Part shown: positions 8,196 to 16,079 of the stretch, in pieces
Position numbering within the stretch: the stretch's first letter is position 1
Layout of the letters: each line of letters opens with the position of its first letter
DNA from: CAUPWF01 sp964369425
GTDB lineage: Bacteria; Bacillota; Clostridia; Lachnospirales; Lachnospiraceae
DNA: 64,000 nucleotides
NCBI GenBank assembly: GCA_964369425.1
Contig: CAYJGW010000003.1
Location: 27,017-91,016 of the forward strand
Direction: 5' to 3'
Translations under genes and position numbers: made by a program
Notes under the pieces: generated by a model
Database searches by the model: none
The model's input: only the letters and a program-made list of their open reading frames with translations
What the model was told of the DNA's origin: nothing

Positions 8196-9437
8196 CTATT
8201 TATCTGTAAGCTGAATTTTCACAAAGACGGGATGTTGCAAACTCACGCCTTCTATGCTTGAAACTGTCACAGGCACTTCATAGCTTCCTGCTTCCGAAAA
8301 ACTTTTCAAATCAATACTCAGCTTCATTTTTTCTAATGTAATACCTTGTAATGCTGCATCACTTCCTACAAATGTCAACATTACCCCTTGTGTCTGATCA
8401 TAACTCAAATTCAATTCTTCTGGATTGTTTAGTACTTCAACTGACTCAACTGGAACTTCAATGCTTCGAGTCCCTACTTGATCTATTTGTACCGTTACCA
8501 CCACTGAATTCAGAGTATCATCCACTAATTCTATATCTTCTGGTAAATACTTCGTGATGTCTACTACTTGCTCTACTTTTCCAATTTTCCCTGTAATATC
8601 TACTGCACCACTCGGTATCGTTATACTAGTTAAAGCCTCTAAATCCTCCCGCTTTCCTACTAATGAAATCGTTGTTGGCTCCACCTTAACTTCTGCAACT
8701 TTATACCCTTCTGGTGGTGTACCACCAATTGAAACCGCTAGTGGTATCTCTTTTGACTCTAAAACCTCCACCTGCACTTGCGGATCTTTATCCAACTTTT
8801 GCGTCAACAAAGTAGAATCCAAAATTGTGTCATCATCCTCATATATAATGATTTCAGCTGGCAATATCACATCTTCTGCAACATCAAAGATATCCACTTG
8901 TGCAACCACTCTGTCAATCTTTTCCACTAATGATTTTGGTCCACTAATTGTTATTGTCTCTGGATCTGCAACTAGTTCTCCTAAACTATACCCTTCACGA
9001 GCCTGCCCTAACGCAATTGCAGTCACTGGAAACGTCTTACTCTCACTATCTTCAATAATCAACTCAAGATTACCAGGAGAAGTTGTCGCTTGGAATTCAT
9101 CACTAGAAAGACCTTTAATCTCTACTGTAATCGGCACATACGATTGTAGTTGTATTTCCTTAAAATCAGCTGTAACTATGATATCTTCTAACTCTATTTC
9201 ATCTAACGCGGAACGGTTTGCCTCTATTCTAACCGTTGTTGTCAATGCCCCATTGGCCACTTGATATGTCTTTCCTAAATCAGTCACTACTTCTGGATTC
9301 ACAATAGTAATAGGAACATTATTAAAAGACTCGACTACTACTGGATTAGCAATGTTATAGACGCCTATCCATATGAATATAGCTAAAATAAGGGCTACAA
9401 TTTTAAGTTCGATATTATTTAACAGTTTACTCTTCAT
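8196..9437 (-). CDS. cdaR: CdaR, YbbR-repeat regulator of diadenylate cyclase
   Basis: A 413-residue protein with one N-terminal membrane segment (about 10-28) and four successive YbbR-like beta-repeats (about 45-410; recurring patterns of the type Y-x-V-x-x-V-x-x-x-P). In Bacillus and Listeria, CdaR is membrane-tethered outside the cell and modulates CdaA. The gene overlaps the 3' end of cdaA by 11 bp, so translation is probably coupled. The usual third gene, glmM, does not follow; HPr does. Confidence 0.9.
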   Translation of the reverse strand: MKSKLLNNIELKIVALILAIFIWIGVYNIANPVVVESFNNVPITIVNPEVVTDLGKTYQVANGALTTTVRIEANRSALDEIELEDIIVTADFKEIQLQSYVPITVEIKGLSSDEFQATTSPGNLELIIEDSESKTFPVTAIALGQAREGYSLGELVADPETITISGPKSLVEKIDRVVAQVDIFDVAEDVILPAEIIIYEDDDTILDSTLLTQKLDKDPQVQVEVLESKEIPLAVSIGGTPPEGYKVAEVKVEPTTISLVGKREDLEALTSITIPSGAVDITGKIGKVEQVVDITKYLPEDIELVDDTLNSVVVTVQIDQVGTRSIEVPVESVEVLNNPEELNLSYDQTQGVMLTFVGSDAALQGITLEKMKLSIDLKSFSEAGSYEVPVTVSSIEGVSLQHPVFVKIQLTDK

Positions 9438-10305
9438 CTGAACGCCCCCTTTTCAATCCCGCTAGGCCAAAAGAACGTTTCTTTGTCTCCACATGTAATT
9501 TACTTAAAGTCATCAACTCTTTTTTGAGTGCTACTTCTGTTATATTCAGACGTAATGCTCCTCTATACGCAATCGAAATATACCCTGTCTCCTCCGAAAC
9601 GATAATTACAAGTGCATCACTATTTTCACTCATCCCTACAGCAGCTCTATGCCTAGTTCCTAGTTGCTTACTTAAGTTCATATTGTCTGACAGTGGTAAA
9701 TAACAAGTCGCTGCCTTTATTCTATCTCCTCGTACAATCACTGCTCCATCATGTAGAGGGGTATTGTGTTCGAATATATTAACCAACACTTGTTTTGATA
9801 AAATACAATCCATCTCTATCCCTGTTTTGATATATTCCTCAAGTACAATATCTTGTTCTACTACAATCAACGCTCCAATCTTTACTTTTCCCATCTCAAA
9901 GCATGCCGTCGTAATTGCATCTGTTGTGTGCCCTGAAAAACGCAAACTCTCTTTATTCTTATCAAATACAGAAATACTTCCAAAAAAGTTTTTATTTCCT
10001 AATTGTTCAAGGGCTCTTCTAAGTTCTGGTTGAAAAACAACAACTGCTCCAATCGCCAAGACACTAATTGATTCATTTACAATAAAGAGTATTGTCTGCA
10101 TGTTGAAAATGGCTGCCATAAAGATAAATAGTGTAATGACAATAATTCCTCTTAAAAGCATCCAAGCTTTTGTATTTTTTATCCACTTCATTAAGTGAAA
10201 AAGCAAATATGCAATTATTAACATTTCAACTATGTCTACAAAACTAATTCGTGGGAAATAACTCCAATCAACATACTCTTGTAAAAACAACTTTATAGAT
10301 TCCAT
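9427..10305 (-). CDS. cdaA: Diadenylate cyclase CdaA
   Basis: A 292-residue membrane-bound enzyme that makes the second messenger c-di-AMP from two ATP. Three hydrophobic segments lie in the first 100 residues. The DAC (DisA_N) domain follows, with both catalytic motifs: HDGAVIVRGDRI (about 180-191) and GTRHRAAVG (about 212-220). The start follows AGGAGGTG. Together with cdaR it forms the conserved Firmicutes module for potassium, osmotic and cell-wall homeostasis. Confidence 0.95.
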   Translation of the reverse strand: MESIKLFLQEYVDWSYFPRISFVDIVEMLIIAYLLFHLMKWIKNTKAWMLLRGIIVITLFIFMAAIFNMQTILFIVNESISVLAIGAVVVFQPELRRALEQLGNKNFFGSISVFDKNKESLRFSGHTTDAITTACFEMGKVKIGALIVVEQDIVLEEYIKTGIEMDCILSKQVLVNIFEHNTPLHDGAVIVRGDRIKAATCYLPLSDNMNLSKQLGTRHRAAVGMSENSDALVIIVSEETGYISIAYRGALRLNITEVALKKELMTLSKLHVETKKRSFGLAGLKRGRSDEE

Positions 10306-10340
10306 TCCAACACCTCCTATCTTATACTAGTTTATCCACA

Positions 10341-11540
10341 TTATTTCTTCCCTATTACTCTCGTTTGTTGCATTTCTTCATTCTTTACTTTTGCACCACT
10401 CTTATTAGAGGAAACATTCGGTTTTTCATTGTTACTGTTTATTTTTTTTACTGTCTTTTGCTGCTTGGCAACACGAACCTTAGGAACAGCTTTCACATAA
10501 TACACATACTCATCGTCTTCAAAATCAAGTATTTCTGTGCGATTATAATCCACTCCCAGGAATAAAATTTCTAGGCCTAGCCCTATAATCAGTGCTAACA
10601 AATTTCCAATCAATAGTTCTGTCATTGGTATTGCCAAATCAAACATTATACTGCCAGAAATCACCACTACAAAATTCATAGCAATTCCTGAAGCCACTGC
10701 TATTTTCCAACTGTGGGACATTCCTATTTTCTTAATTCCAAATACGATACATACTCCAAGCGCTAACATCGCAATCGCAACCCAGAGTTCTTTGTTCAGT
10801 GCAATTTGTTCTAAAAGTTCTGTAAATACTCCACCACTCTCCAAATCACTCAGTGTAGCTTCTGCTGCTGCTTGTGCTTCTTGAGCCACTTGCACTTCTA
10901 CTGCTGCTGCTTCAGCTGACAATTGTGTCTCTTGAATCAATGCTGGATCTGCACCTTGTTCTGTCAATGCTTGTACTTCTGCAACTAATGCATCATGCAC
11001 CTCAAATTCTGCAGCTGTAGCTTCTTTTGCCTGTTCTACCTTATCCATAATACCTTCCATGTCATGGATAAACAAGAAGAAAAAGTATACTACTGCCCCC
11101 AAAATCAATGGTACTATTCCTGTAACAGAACCTACTAATCCGATTGCAATCGGCATGATGTATGGCACGCCCAACACAAAAGAAACAGGTGTCAAAAGAA
11201 GAATACCTGCTCCTTTTGCTGTAAATCGAAAACAAAATACAAAGATAAGAAAAAACAAAACTGCTGTTAAAGCCATAAACAAAATATGAAATGAGCTTAA
11301 ATGTGCAAGTATTAATCCAGCGGCTAATAGCACAGTGATACTTAATGGGAAAAATGCAGCCAAAAGTGCCATTCCTATTACGATAAATATATTATCTAAT
11401 ACAGCCATATAACCAATTGTGTCATTGACATAAGAAAATGCAATGATTCCTATAACAAATCGAAACACCATATCAATCCATCTTGACCATTTAGAATACA
11501 ATCCCATCATCTGTTCTTTTATAATGTATATATTACTCAT
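10341..11540 (-). CDS. Multi-pass membrane protein of unknown function
   Basis: I do not recognise a characterised family. The 399-residue protein has about six hydrophobic segments in its first 165 residues, then an Ala/Glu/Gln-rich region likely to be a soluble coiled coil (about 168-233). Three or more further membrane segments follow (about 245-335), and the cytoplasmic tail is Lys/Asn-rich. Its start overlaps the end of the upstream membrane-protein gene by 8 bp and follows AAGGAG. It sits directly upstream of cdaA (35 bp), which suggests an envelope or osmotic link, but that is only context. Confidence 0.55.
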   Translation of the reverse strand: MSNIYIIKEQMMGLYSKWSRWIDMVFRFVIGIIAFSYVNDTIGYMAVLDNIFIVIGMALLAAFFPLSITVLLAAGLILAHLSSFHILFMALTAVLFFLIFVFCFRFTAKGAGILLLTPVSFVLGVPYIMPIAIGLVGSVTGIVPLILGAVVYFFFLFIHDMEGIMDKVEQAKEATAAEFEVHDALVAEVQALTEQGADPALIQETQLSAEAAAVEVQVAQEAQAAAEATLSDLESGGVFTELLEQIALNKELWVAIAMLALGVCIVFGIKKIGMSHSWKIAVASGIAMNFVVVISGSIMFDLAIPMTELLIGNLLALIIGLGLEILFLGVDYNRTEILDFEDDEYVYYVKAVPKVRVAKQQKTVKKINSNNEKPNVSSNKSGAKVKNEEMQQTRVIGKK

Positions 11541-11934
11541 TCTTATTCTCCTTTTTGTATGCTCGAACTAATTCATTTAATCCTTGATAATATTTCTTCG
11601 CCTCTTTTTTTGCGTAATTATACTTATTCAAAAAATACGTTCCCGATATTATTCCACCTATCGCCCAACACAAAAGTAATCCACCAAAGAACATTACCAT
11701 TAAAGTTGATATCCGCTCCTCGTTAATCCCTATCATAACGGTTTCTAAATTTAGTAAAATAAATCCACCAGCTACTATAACATACCCAACGGTCATCCAC
11801 AATAAACTAATTATCACATTAAGACTTACATAATCTAGTCTGTAATAATCTGCTATCTGGATGTTTTTTTTCTTTTCACCCTTTTCATACCTAGCTAATT
11901 TTATCATAGCTTTTATCCGATCTTCATTCAGCAT
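11533..11934 (-). CDS. Small membrane protein of unknown function
   Basis: About 133 residues. The ATG ending at 11934 is preferred because GAGGTGAT lies 7 nt upstream; an in-frame ATG six codons earlier (11952) lacks a good site. A charged cytoplasmic N-terminus (about 40 residues) precedes three hydrophobic segments and a Lys/Tyr-rich C-terminus. The gene overlaps the next membrane-protein gene by 8 bp, so the two products probably act together. No known domain is recognised. Confidence 0.55.
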   Translation of the reverse strand: MLNEDRIKAMIKLARYEKGEKKKNIQIADYYRLDYVSLNVIISLLWMTVGYVIVAGGFILLNLETVMIGINEERISTLMVMFFGGLLLCWAIGGIISGTYFLNKYNYAKKEAKKYYQGLNELVRAYKKENKNE

Positions 11935-11991
11935 ATCTATCACCTCTGTCATTTTCTCTTATTGCTACACTCTTTTCAGTATATCATATTT

Positions 11992-12744
11992 TCAGAACCC
12001 TTGTCCAATACTTATAGTTAGGAAGTATACATTCTCCACTCCATTGTTCACCAAAACTTTTGACACTTCATTTATAGTGGCTCCAGTCGTATAGATATCA
12101 TCTATTATCAGTATATTTTGAGGTATCTTTCTTTTTGTCTCATTCATTTCAAAAGCATTCACCAAATTCAAAGACCGTTTTTTATTGTCTAGCACCTTTT
12201 GTATCCTTGTATTCTTCTTCCTTATAACCAAATCTTGACATACTTCTAGCTCTATCTTTAAGTGTTTCACCATCTCTGTAGCCAATAATAGTGATTGATT
12301 ATACCCTCTTGCTTTTTTTCTTTTTTTATGTATTGGAACTGGCATTACGCAATCTATCTTCCAATCCACAATTTCTTTTTGAAATGTATCTGCTAGTACT
12401 CTTCCATATTCCTTTGCATAGATTCTTCTGTTTTTATATTTAAATCTATAGATAGAGTCCTTGATTTCGCCTTGATGCACCCATAAGCTTTTCCCTCTCC
12501 GAAAGGCTTTTGGGCTTTCATTGCAATCTTTGCAATACATCTGGGTAGGTTCTTCTATGGGCTTTCCACATTTCATACATCTTGGTTCCCCTATAATCAA
12601 ATACTTTTGTTTGCACCTCAAGCAAATCCCTATTTTACTATAGGAATTGCAAATGATACATCGATTTGGATACAACAATTCAAGAAGTATGTTCCATAAA
12701 CTCTTGAATACGTTCGTTAAGACTTGTATATCGTTTTTGTTCAT
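11992..12744 (-). CDS. comF: ComF-family phosphoribosyltransferase-like protein
   Basis: 250 residues. The N-terminus carries ComF zinc-finger cysteines (CIICN, CLRC, CMKCGK, CKDC). The C-terminus has the PRPP-binding motif ILIIDDIYTTGATI near residue 212. In naturally competent bacteria ComF assists DNA uptake; in clostridia its role is unclear. As given it begins inside the 3' end of recD2 (65-bp overlap) with no strong ribosome site. A start at a TTG just after the recD2 stop is possible, so the N-terminus is uncertain. Confidence 0.85.
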   Translation of the reverse strand: MNKNDIQVLTNVFKSLWNILLELLYPNRCIICNSYSKIGICLRCKQKYLIIGEPRCMKCGKPIEEPTQMYCKDCNESPKAFRRGKSLWVHQGEIKDSIYRFKYKNRRIYAKEYGRVLADTFQKEIVDWKIDCVMPVPIHKKRKKARGYNQSLLLATEMVKHLKIELEVCQDLVIRKKNTRIQKVLDNKKRSLNLVNAFEMNETKRKIPQNILIIDDIYTTGATINEVSKVLVNNGVENVYFLTISIGQGF

Positions 12745-14899
12745 GATTGTTCTGAATCATTTCTTGGAATACATTCATGTCACCAACAAGCGTCACACAC
12801 TTTTTCGCTCGAGTGACTGCCGTATATAAAAGATTTCGGTTATACAGCATTCTTGGTCCTTGCAATAGCGGAATTACAATAGCTGGATACTCACTACCTT
12901 GTGATTTATGAATCGTAATTGCATATGCATGCTCCAATTCATCTAGTATTTTATAAGGATATTTCACTACTTTCTCTTCATCATACGTTACAACTACTAC
13001 TTCTTCATATTCATTTATCTCGGTGATTCTTCCGGTATCGCCGTTAAAAACTCCCAACCCTTTATCAACCACTAACCCAAATTTGGTAGCGACTTCCCAC
13101 TCCAGTTGATAGTTATTCTTCACTTGCATGACTTTATCACCCACTCGAAATAAGCGTTCACCGTACTCCTTTTCCAACTTGTCTTTGCTTTTTGGATTCA
13201 GATATTCTTGTAATATTTTATTCAGTCTTTCTACGCCTAATAACCCTTTTCTTGTTGGGGTTAACACTTGAATATCATTTGCCTCTGATTCCACGTATTT
13301 TGGAAGTTTATCTCTGATTAATTGTATCATAATTCCAATAATTGTGTTAGGATCATTTCTTTGCAAAAAGAAAAAATCCTTACTTTTATTGTCTGCAATC
13401 ACTTCTTCACCTTGATTAATCTTATGTGCATTGATAACAATATCACTCTCGCTAGCTTGTCTAAATATTTTTGTAAGTTCCACCACTGGAATTTGCTTGG
13501 AATCAATGATATCTTTAAGCACACTTCCTGGACCCACACTTGGAAGTTGGTTTCGATCACCTACAAGGACTAATCGCGTACCTGGTACAATTGCCATTAA
13601 CAATGCATGCATAAGTGGTAAATCAACCATCGACATTTCATCGATAATAATGACATCTGTTTCTAATGGATTCGTAACATTTCTTTGAAACATGCCACTG
13701 TTTTCATCATCGGGATTACCATTTACTTCTAGTAATCTATGAATCGTTCTCGCTTCATATCCTGTGGTTTCTGTCATTCTTTTAGCTGCTCTACCAGTTG
13801 GTGCAGCTAGACATATATCCAATCCTTCTTGCTCAAAAAAATGAATCATTGCATTGATTGTAGTCGTCTTTCCAGTTCCAGGTCCTCCTGTCACTACTAA
13901 TAGTCCATTTTGAATTGCTTCCACAACTGCCAACCTTTGCTTTTCATCTAATGATTGTTCGAGAGTTTTTTCTATTTGATAAATTCTTTTTTCAATCACT
14001 ACATTTGCCACTTCATTCTTTATATCTAGTTCATGAAGCAGTTTTGCTGTATTTAATTCTATGTGATAGAAGGACGATGGATATACTCTTTTGTCCCATT
14101 CTTCCTCTTTAATAATGACTTTTCGCTCGATTGATAAATCCGAAATATATTTTTCCATATCTTGAATCTCAACTTGAAGTAATACAGAGGATCTTGTCAA
14201 AAGAGTAGATTGGGGAAGAAAAACATGCCCTTCCATGGATGCTTGTGTTAGTGTGTAAAAAATACCACTTCGTATTCGAAAATCTGAGTCTGTATGAATT
14301 CCAACTTTCGATGCAATTTCATCAGCGGTTTTAAATCCAACTCCTGGAACGTGATCTGCTATTTGATAGGGATTTTCTTCCACAACGCGATAAATATCTT
14401 GTCCATAATGTTGGTATATCCTTGCTGCTAATTTTGTAGACACACCATATTTCTGTAAAAATATCATAGCTTTTCGCAGCCCTTTTTTCTCTTCCATTTG
14501 GGCACTAATTTCTCGTGCCATTCTTTCACTTATCCCTTTAATCTCAGCCAAGCGCTCTGGCTGCTTTTCAATAATGTTGAAAGTATCACCTTTGAACTTC
14601 TTGATTATTTTTTGTGCCAATTTTGGCCCCACACCTTTTAATGCTCCTGATGCCAGATATCGCTCCATTGATACAGCATCTTCTGGTTCTTTAATTTCAT
14701 GCTCTTCTACTTTAAATTGACTACCATAGGTAGCGTGTGTCGTGTATTCTCCTTTTACAACAATAGGATCTCCTTCGTTTATAAAAGAAAAACTTCCTAC
14801 ACATGTTACTTCCCCGTCGTCATTATTCAATTGAAATACGGTATATCCGTTTTCTCCATTTCTATATACAATATGCTCCACATATCCTGTAATCGTCAT
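12680..14899 (-). CDS. recD2: RecD2-type ATP-dependent DNA helicase
   Basis: A 739-residue SF1B helicase. An N-terminal OB-like domain precedes helix-hairpin-helix segments (about 80-200), then Walker A GGPGTGKTTT (about 340-350), Walker B VIIIDEMSMVD and C-terminal motif AITIHKSQGSEYPAIV. This is the RecBC-independent RecD2 class of Firmicutes, involved in DNA repair and replication-fork maintenance. The start follows AAGAGGAA. It is 58 bp downstream of mreB and its 3' end overlaps comF. Confidence 0.94.
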   Translation of the reverse strand: MTITGYVEHIVYRNGENGYTVFQLNNDDGEVTCVGSFSFINEGDPIVVKGEYTTHATYGSQFKVEEHEIKEPEDAVSMERYLASGALKGVGPKLAQKIIKKFKGDTFNIIEKQPERLAEIKGISERMAREISAQMEEKKGLRKAMIFLQKYGVSTKLAARIYQHYGQDIYRVVEENPYQIADHVPGVGFKTADEIASKVGIHTDSDFRIRSGIFYTLTQASMEGHVFLPQSTLLTRSSVLLQVEIQDMEKYISDLSIERKVIIKEEEWDKRVYPSSFYHIELNTAKLLHELDIKNEVANVVIEKRIYQIEKTLEQSLDEKQRLAVVEAIQNGLLVVTGGPGTGKTTTINAMIHFFEQEGLDICLAAPTGRAAKRMTETTGYEARTIHRLLEVNGNPDDENSGMFQRNVTNPLETDVIIIDEMSMVDLPLMHALLMAIVPGTRLVLVGDRNQLPSVGPGSVLKDIIDSKQIPVVELTKIFRQASESDIVINAHKINQGEEVIADNKSKDFFFLQRNDPNTIIGIMIQLIRDKLPKYVESEANDIQVLTPTRKGLLGVERLNKILQEYLNPKSKDKLEKEYGERLFRVGDKVMQVKNNYQLEWEVATKFGLVVDKGLGVFNGDTGRITEINEYEEVVVVTYDEEKVVKYPYKILDELEHAYAITIHKSQGSEYPAIVIPLLQGPRMLYNRNLLYTAVTRAKKCVTLVGDMNVFQEMIQNNHEQKRYTSLNERIQEFMEHTS

Positions 14900-14957
14900 T
14901 TGTATTCCTCTTCACAACGCATCAAAGAGCGGTATTTCTCCGCCCTCTACGCAATTT

Positions 14958-15947
14958 TTATATGCTTTTGTTCTCACTTAAAAATTCAATGTATTGACCA
15001 GTACCAATTGCCACTACCTTCATCGGTTCTTCTGCTGTCATTGTATTGATTCCTGTTCGTTCCTCAATCATCTCTTCTAGCCCGCGAAGCATGGCTCCTC
15101 CACCGGTTAGTACAATACCTCTTTCTAAGATATCTGCTGACAACTCTGGTGGAGTCTGCTCTAAAACTGCAATTACAGCCTCTACAATATGTCCTGTAAT
15201 CTCTCTTAGAGCCTCTTCTGTCTCAACAGAAGAAACAGTAACAGTTTTTGGCAATCCCGTAACCAAATTCCGTCCCCTTACTTCCATCGTCTCTATCTCT
15301 GGCAAAGGATACGTAGTCCCTATTTTTATCTTAATATCTTCTGCTGTTCTTTCTCCAATCAATAGATTGTGCTTTTTTCTCATAAAGCGAACAATCGCTT
15401 CATCAAAATCATCACCAGCCACTTTAAGGGATGTATTAACCACTGTCCCTCCTAATGAAATAACTGCTATATCAGCAGTTCCTCCACCTATATCTACAAT
15501 CATATTGCCGCATGGCTTTGCTATGTCAATTCCTGCACCTATAGCTGCTGCAACCGGTTCTTCTATAAGGCGCACTTCTCTGGCACCTGCTGCGTAAGTA
15601 GCCTGCTCCACTGCATTTTTTTCAACTTCTGTCACACCTGAAGGCACACAAATACTGATTCTAGGCTTCTTAAAGGTTCTTCTACCAATCGCCTTTTGCA
15701 CAAAATATTTAATCATCTTTTCTGTCACTGTATAATCAGATATCACCCCTTGACGAAGAGGTCTCACTGCCACAATATTTCCTGGTGTTCTACCAAGCAT
15801 CAACCTTGCTTCTTCCCCTATAGCCTTTACTGTATTACTATCTCTATCGTATGCAACCACTGAGGGTTCTTTTAAAACTACACCTTTTCCCTTTACGTAT
15901 ACAAGAACACTAGCTGTTCCTAAATCTATCCCAATATCTGCCGACAT
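14958..15947 (-). CDS. mreB: MreB-family rod-shape-determining protein
   Basis: About 329 residues, an actin-like ATPase that organises lateral cell-wall synthesis under the membrane. Motifs: phosphate-1 DIGIDLGTAS (about 4-13), EEPVAAAIGAG, DIGGGTADIAV and the adenosine region ILTGGGAMLRGL. The ATG at 15947 is chosen because GGGAGG lies 7 nt upstream; the ATG two codons earlier is too close to it. mreC and mreD do not follow, as is common for extra Mbl/MreB paralogues. Confidence 0.94.
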   Translation of the reverse strand: MSADIGIDLGTASVLVYVKGKGVVLKEPSVVAYDRDSNTVKAIGEEARLMLGRTPGNIVAVRPLRQGVISDYTVTEKMIKYFVQKAIGRRTFKKPRISICVPSGVTEVEKNAVEQATYAAGAREVRLIEEPVAAAIGAGIDIAKPCGNMIVDIGGGTADIAVISLGGTVVNTSLKVAGDDFDEAIVRFMRKKHNLLIGERTAEDIKIKIGTTYPLPEIETMEVRGRNLVTGLPKTVTVSSVETEEALREITGHIVEAVIAVLEQTPPELSADILERGIVLTGGGAMLRGLEEMIEERTGINTMTAEEPMKVVAIGTGQYIEFLSENKSI

Positions 15948-16024
15948 TACCATTCCTCCCAGATTTGCTATTCTCCCCTTTTATCACTACTGGCACTCCA
16001 TTCTTCTTGGAGAGCATTACATGT

Positions 16025-16053
16025 ATTATAATAGACTTTATCGTAAATGAAAA
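16025..16053 (-). promoter_or_regulatory. Candidate mreB promoter
   Basis: Minus-strand TTTTCA (16053-16048), a 17-nt spacer, then a perfect TATAAT (16030-16025), about 77 nt upstream of the mreB start. The -35 is weak. Confidence 0.5.
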
Positions 16054-16079
16054 GGTCTTTCTTTTATTTTATAGGTTTT

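Noticed and set aside
8554..9264. 236-codon plus-strand open frame opposite cdaR
   Set aside because: It lies wholly antisense to a well-supported gene, has a Ser/Thr-rich composition typical of reverse-frame shadows and no clear ribosome site.
15046..15597. 183-codon plus-strand open frame opposite mreB
   Set aside because: Antisense shadow of a conserved gene; no domain recognised.
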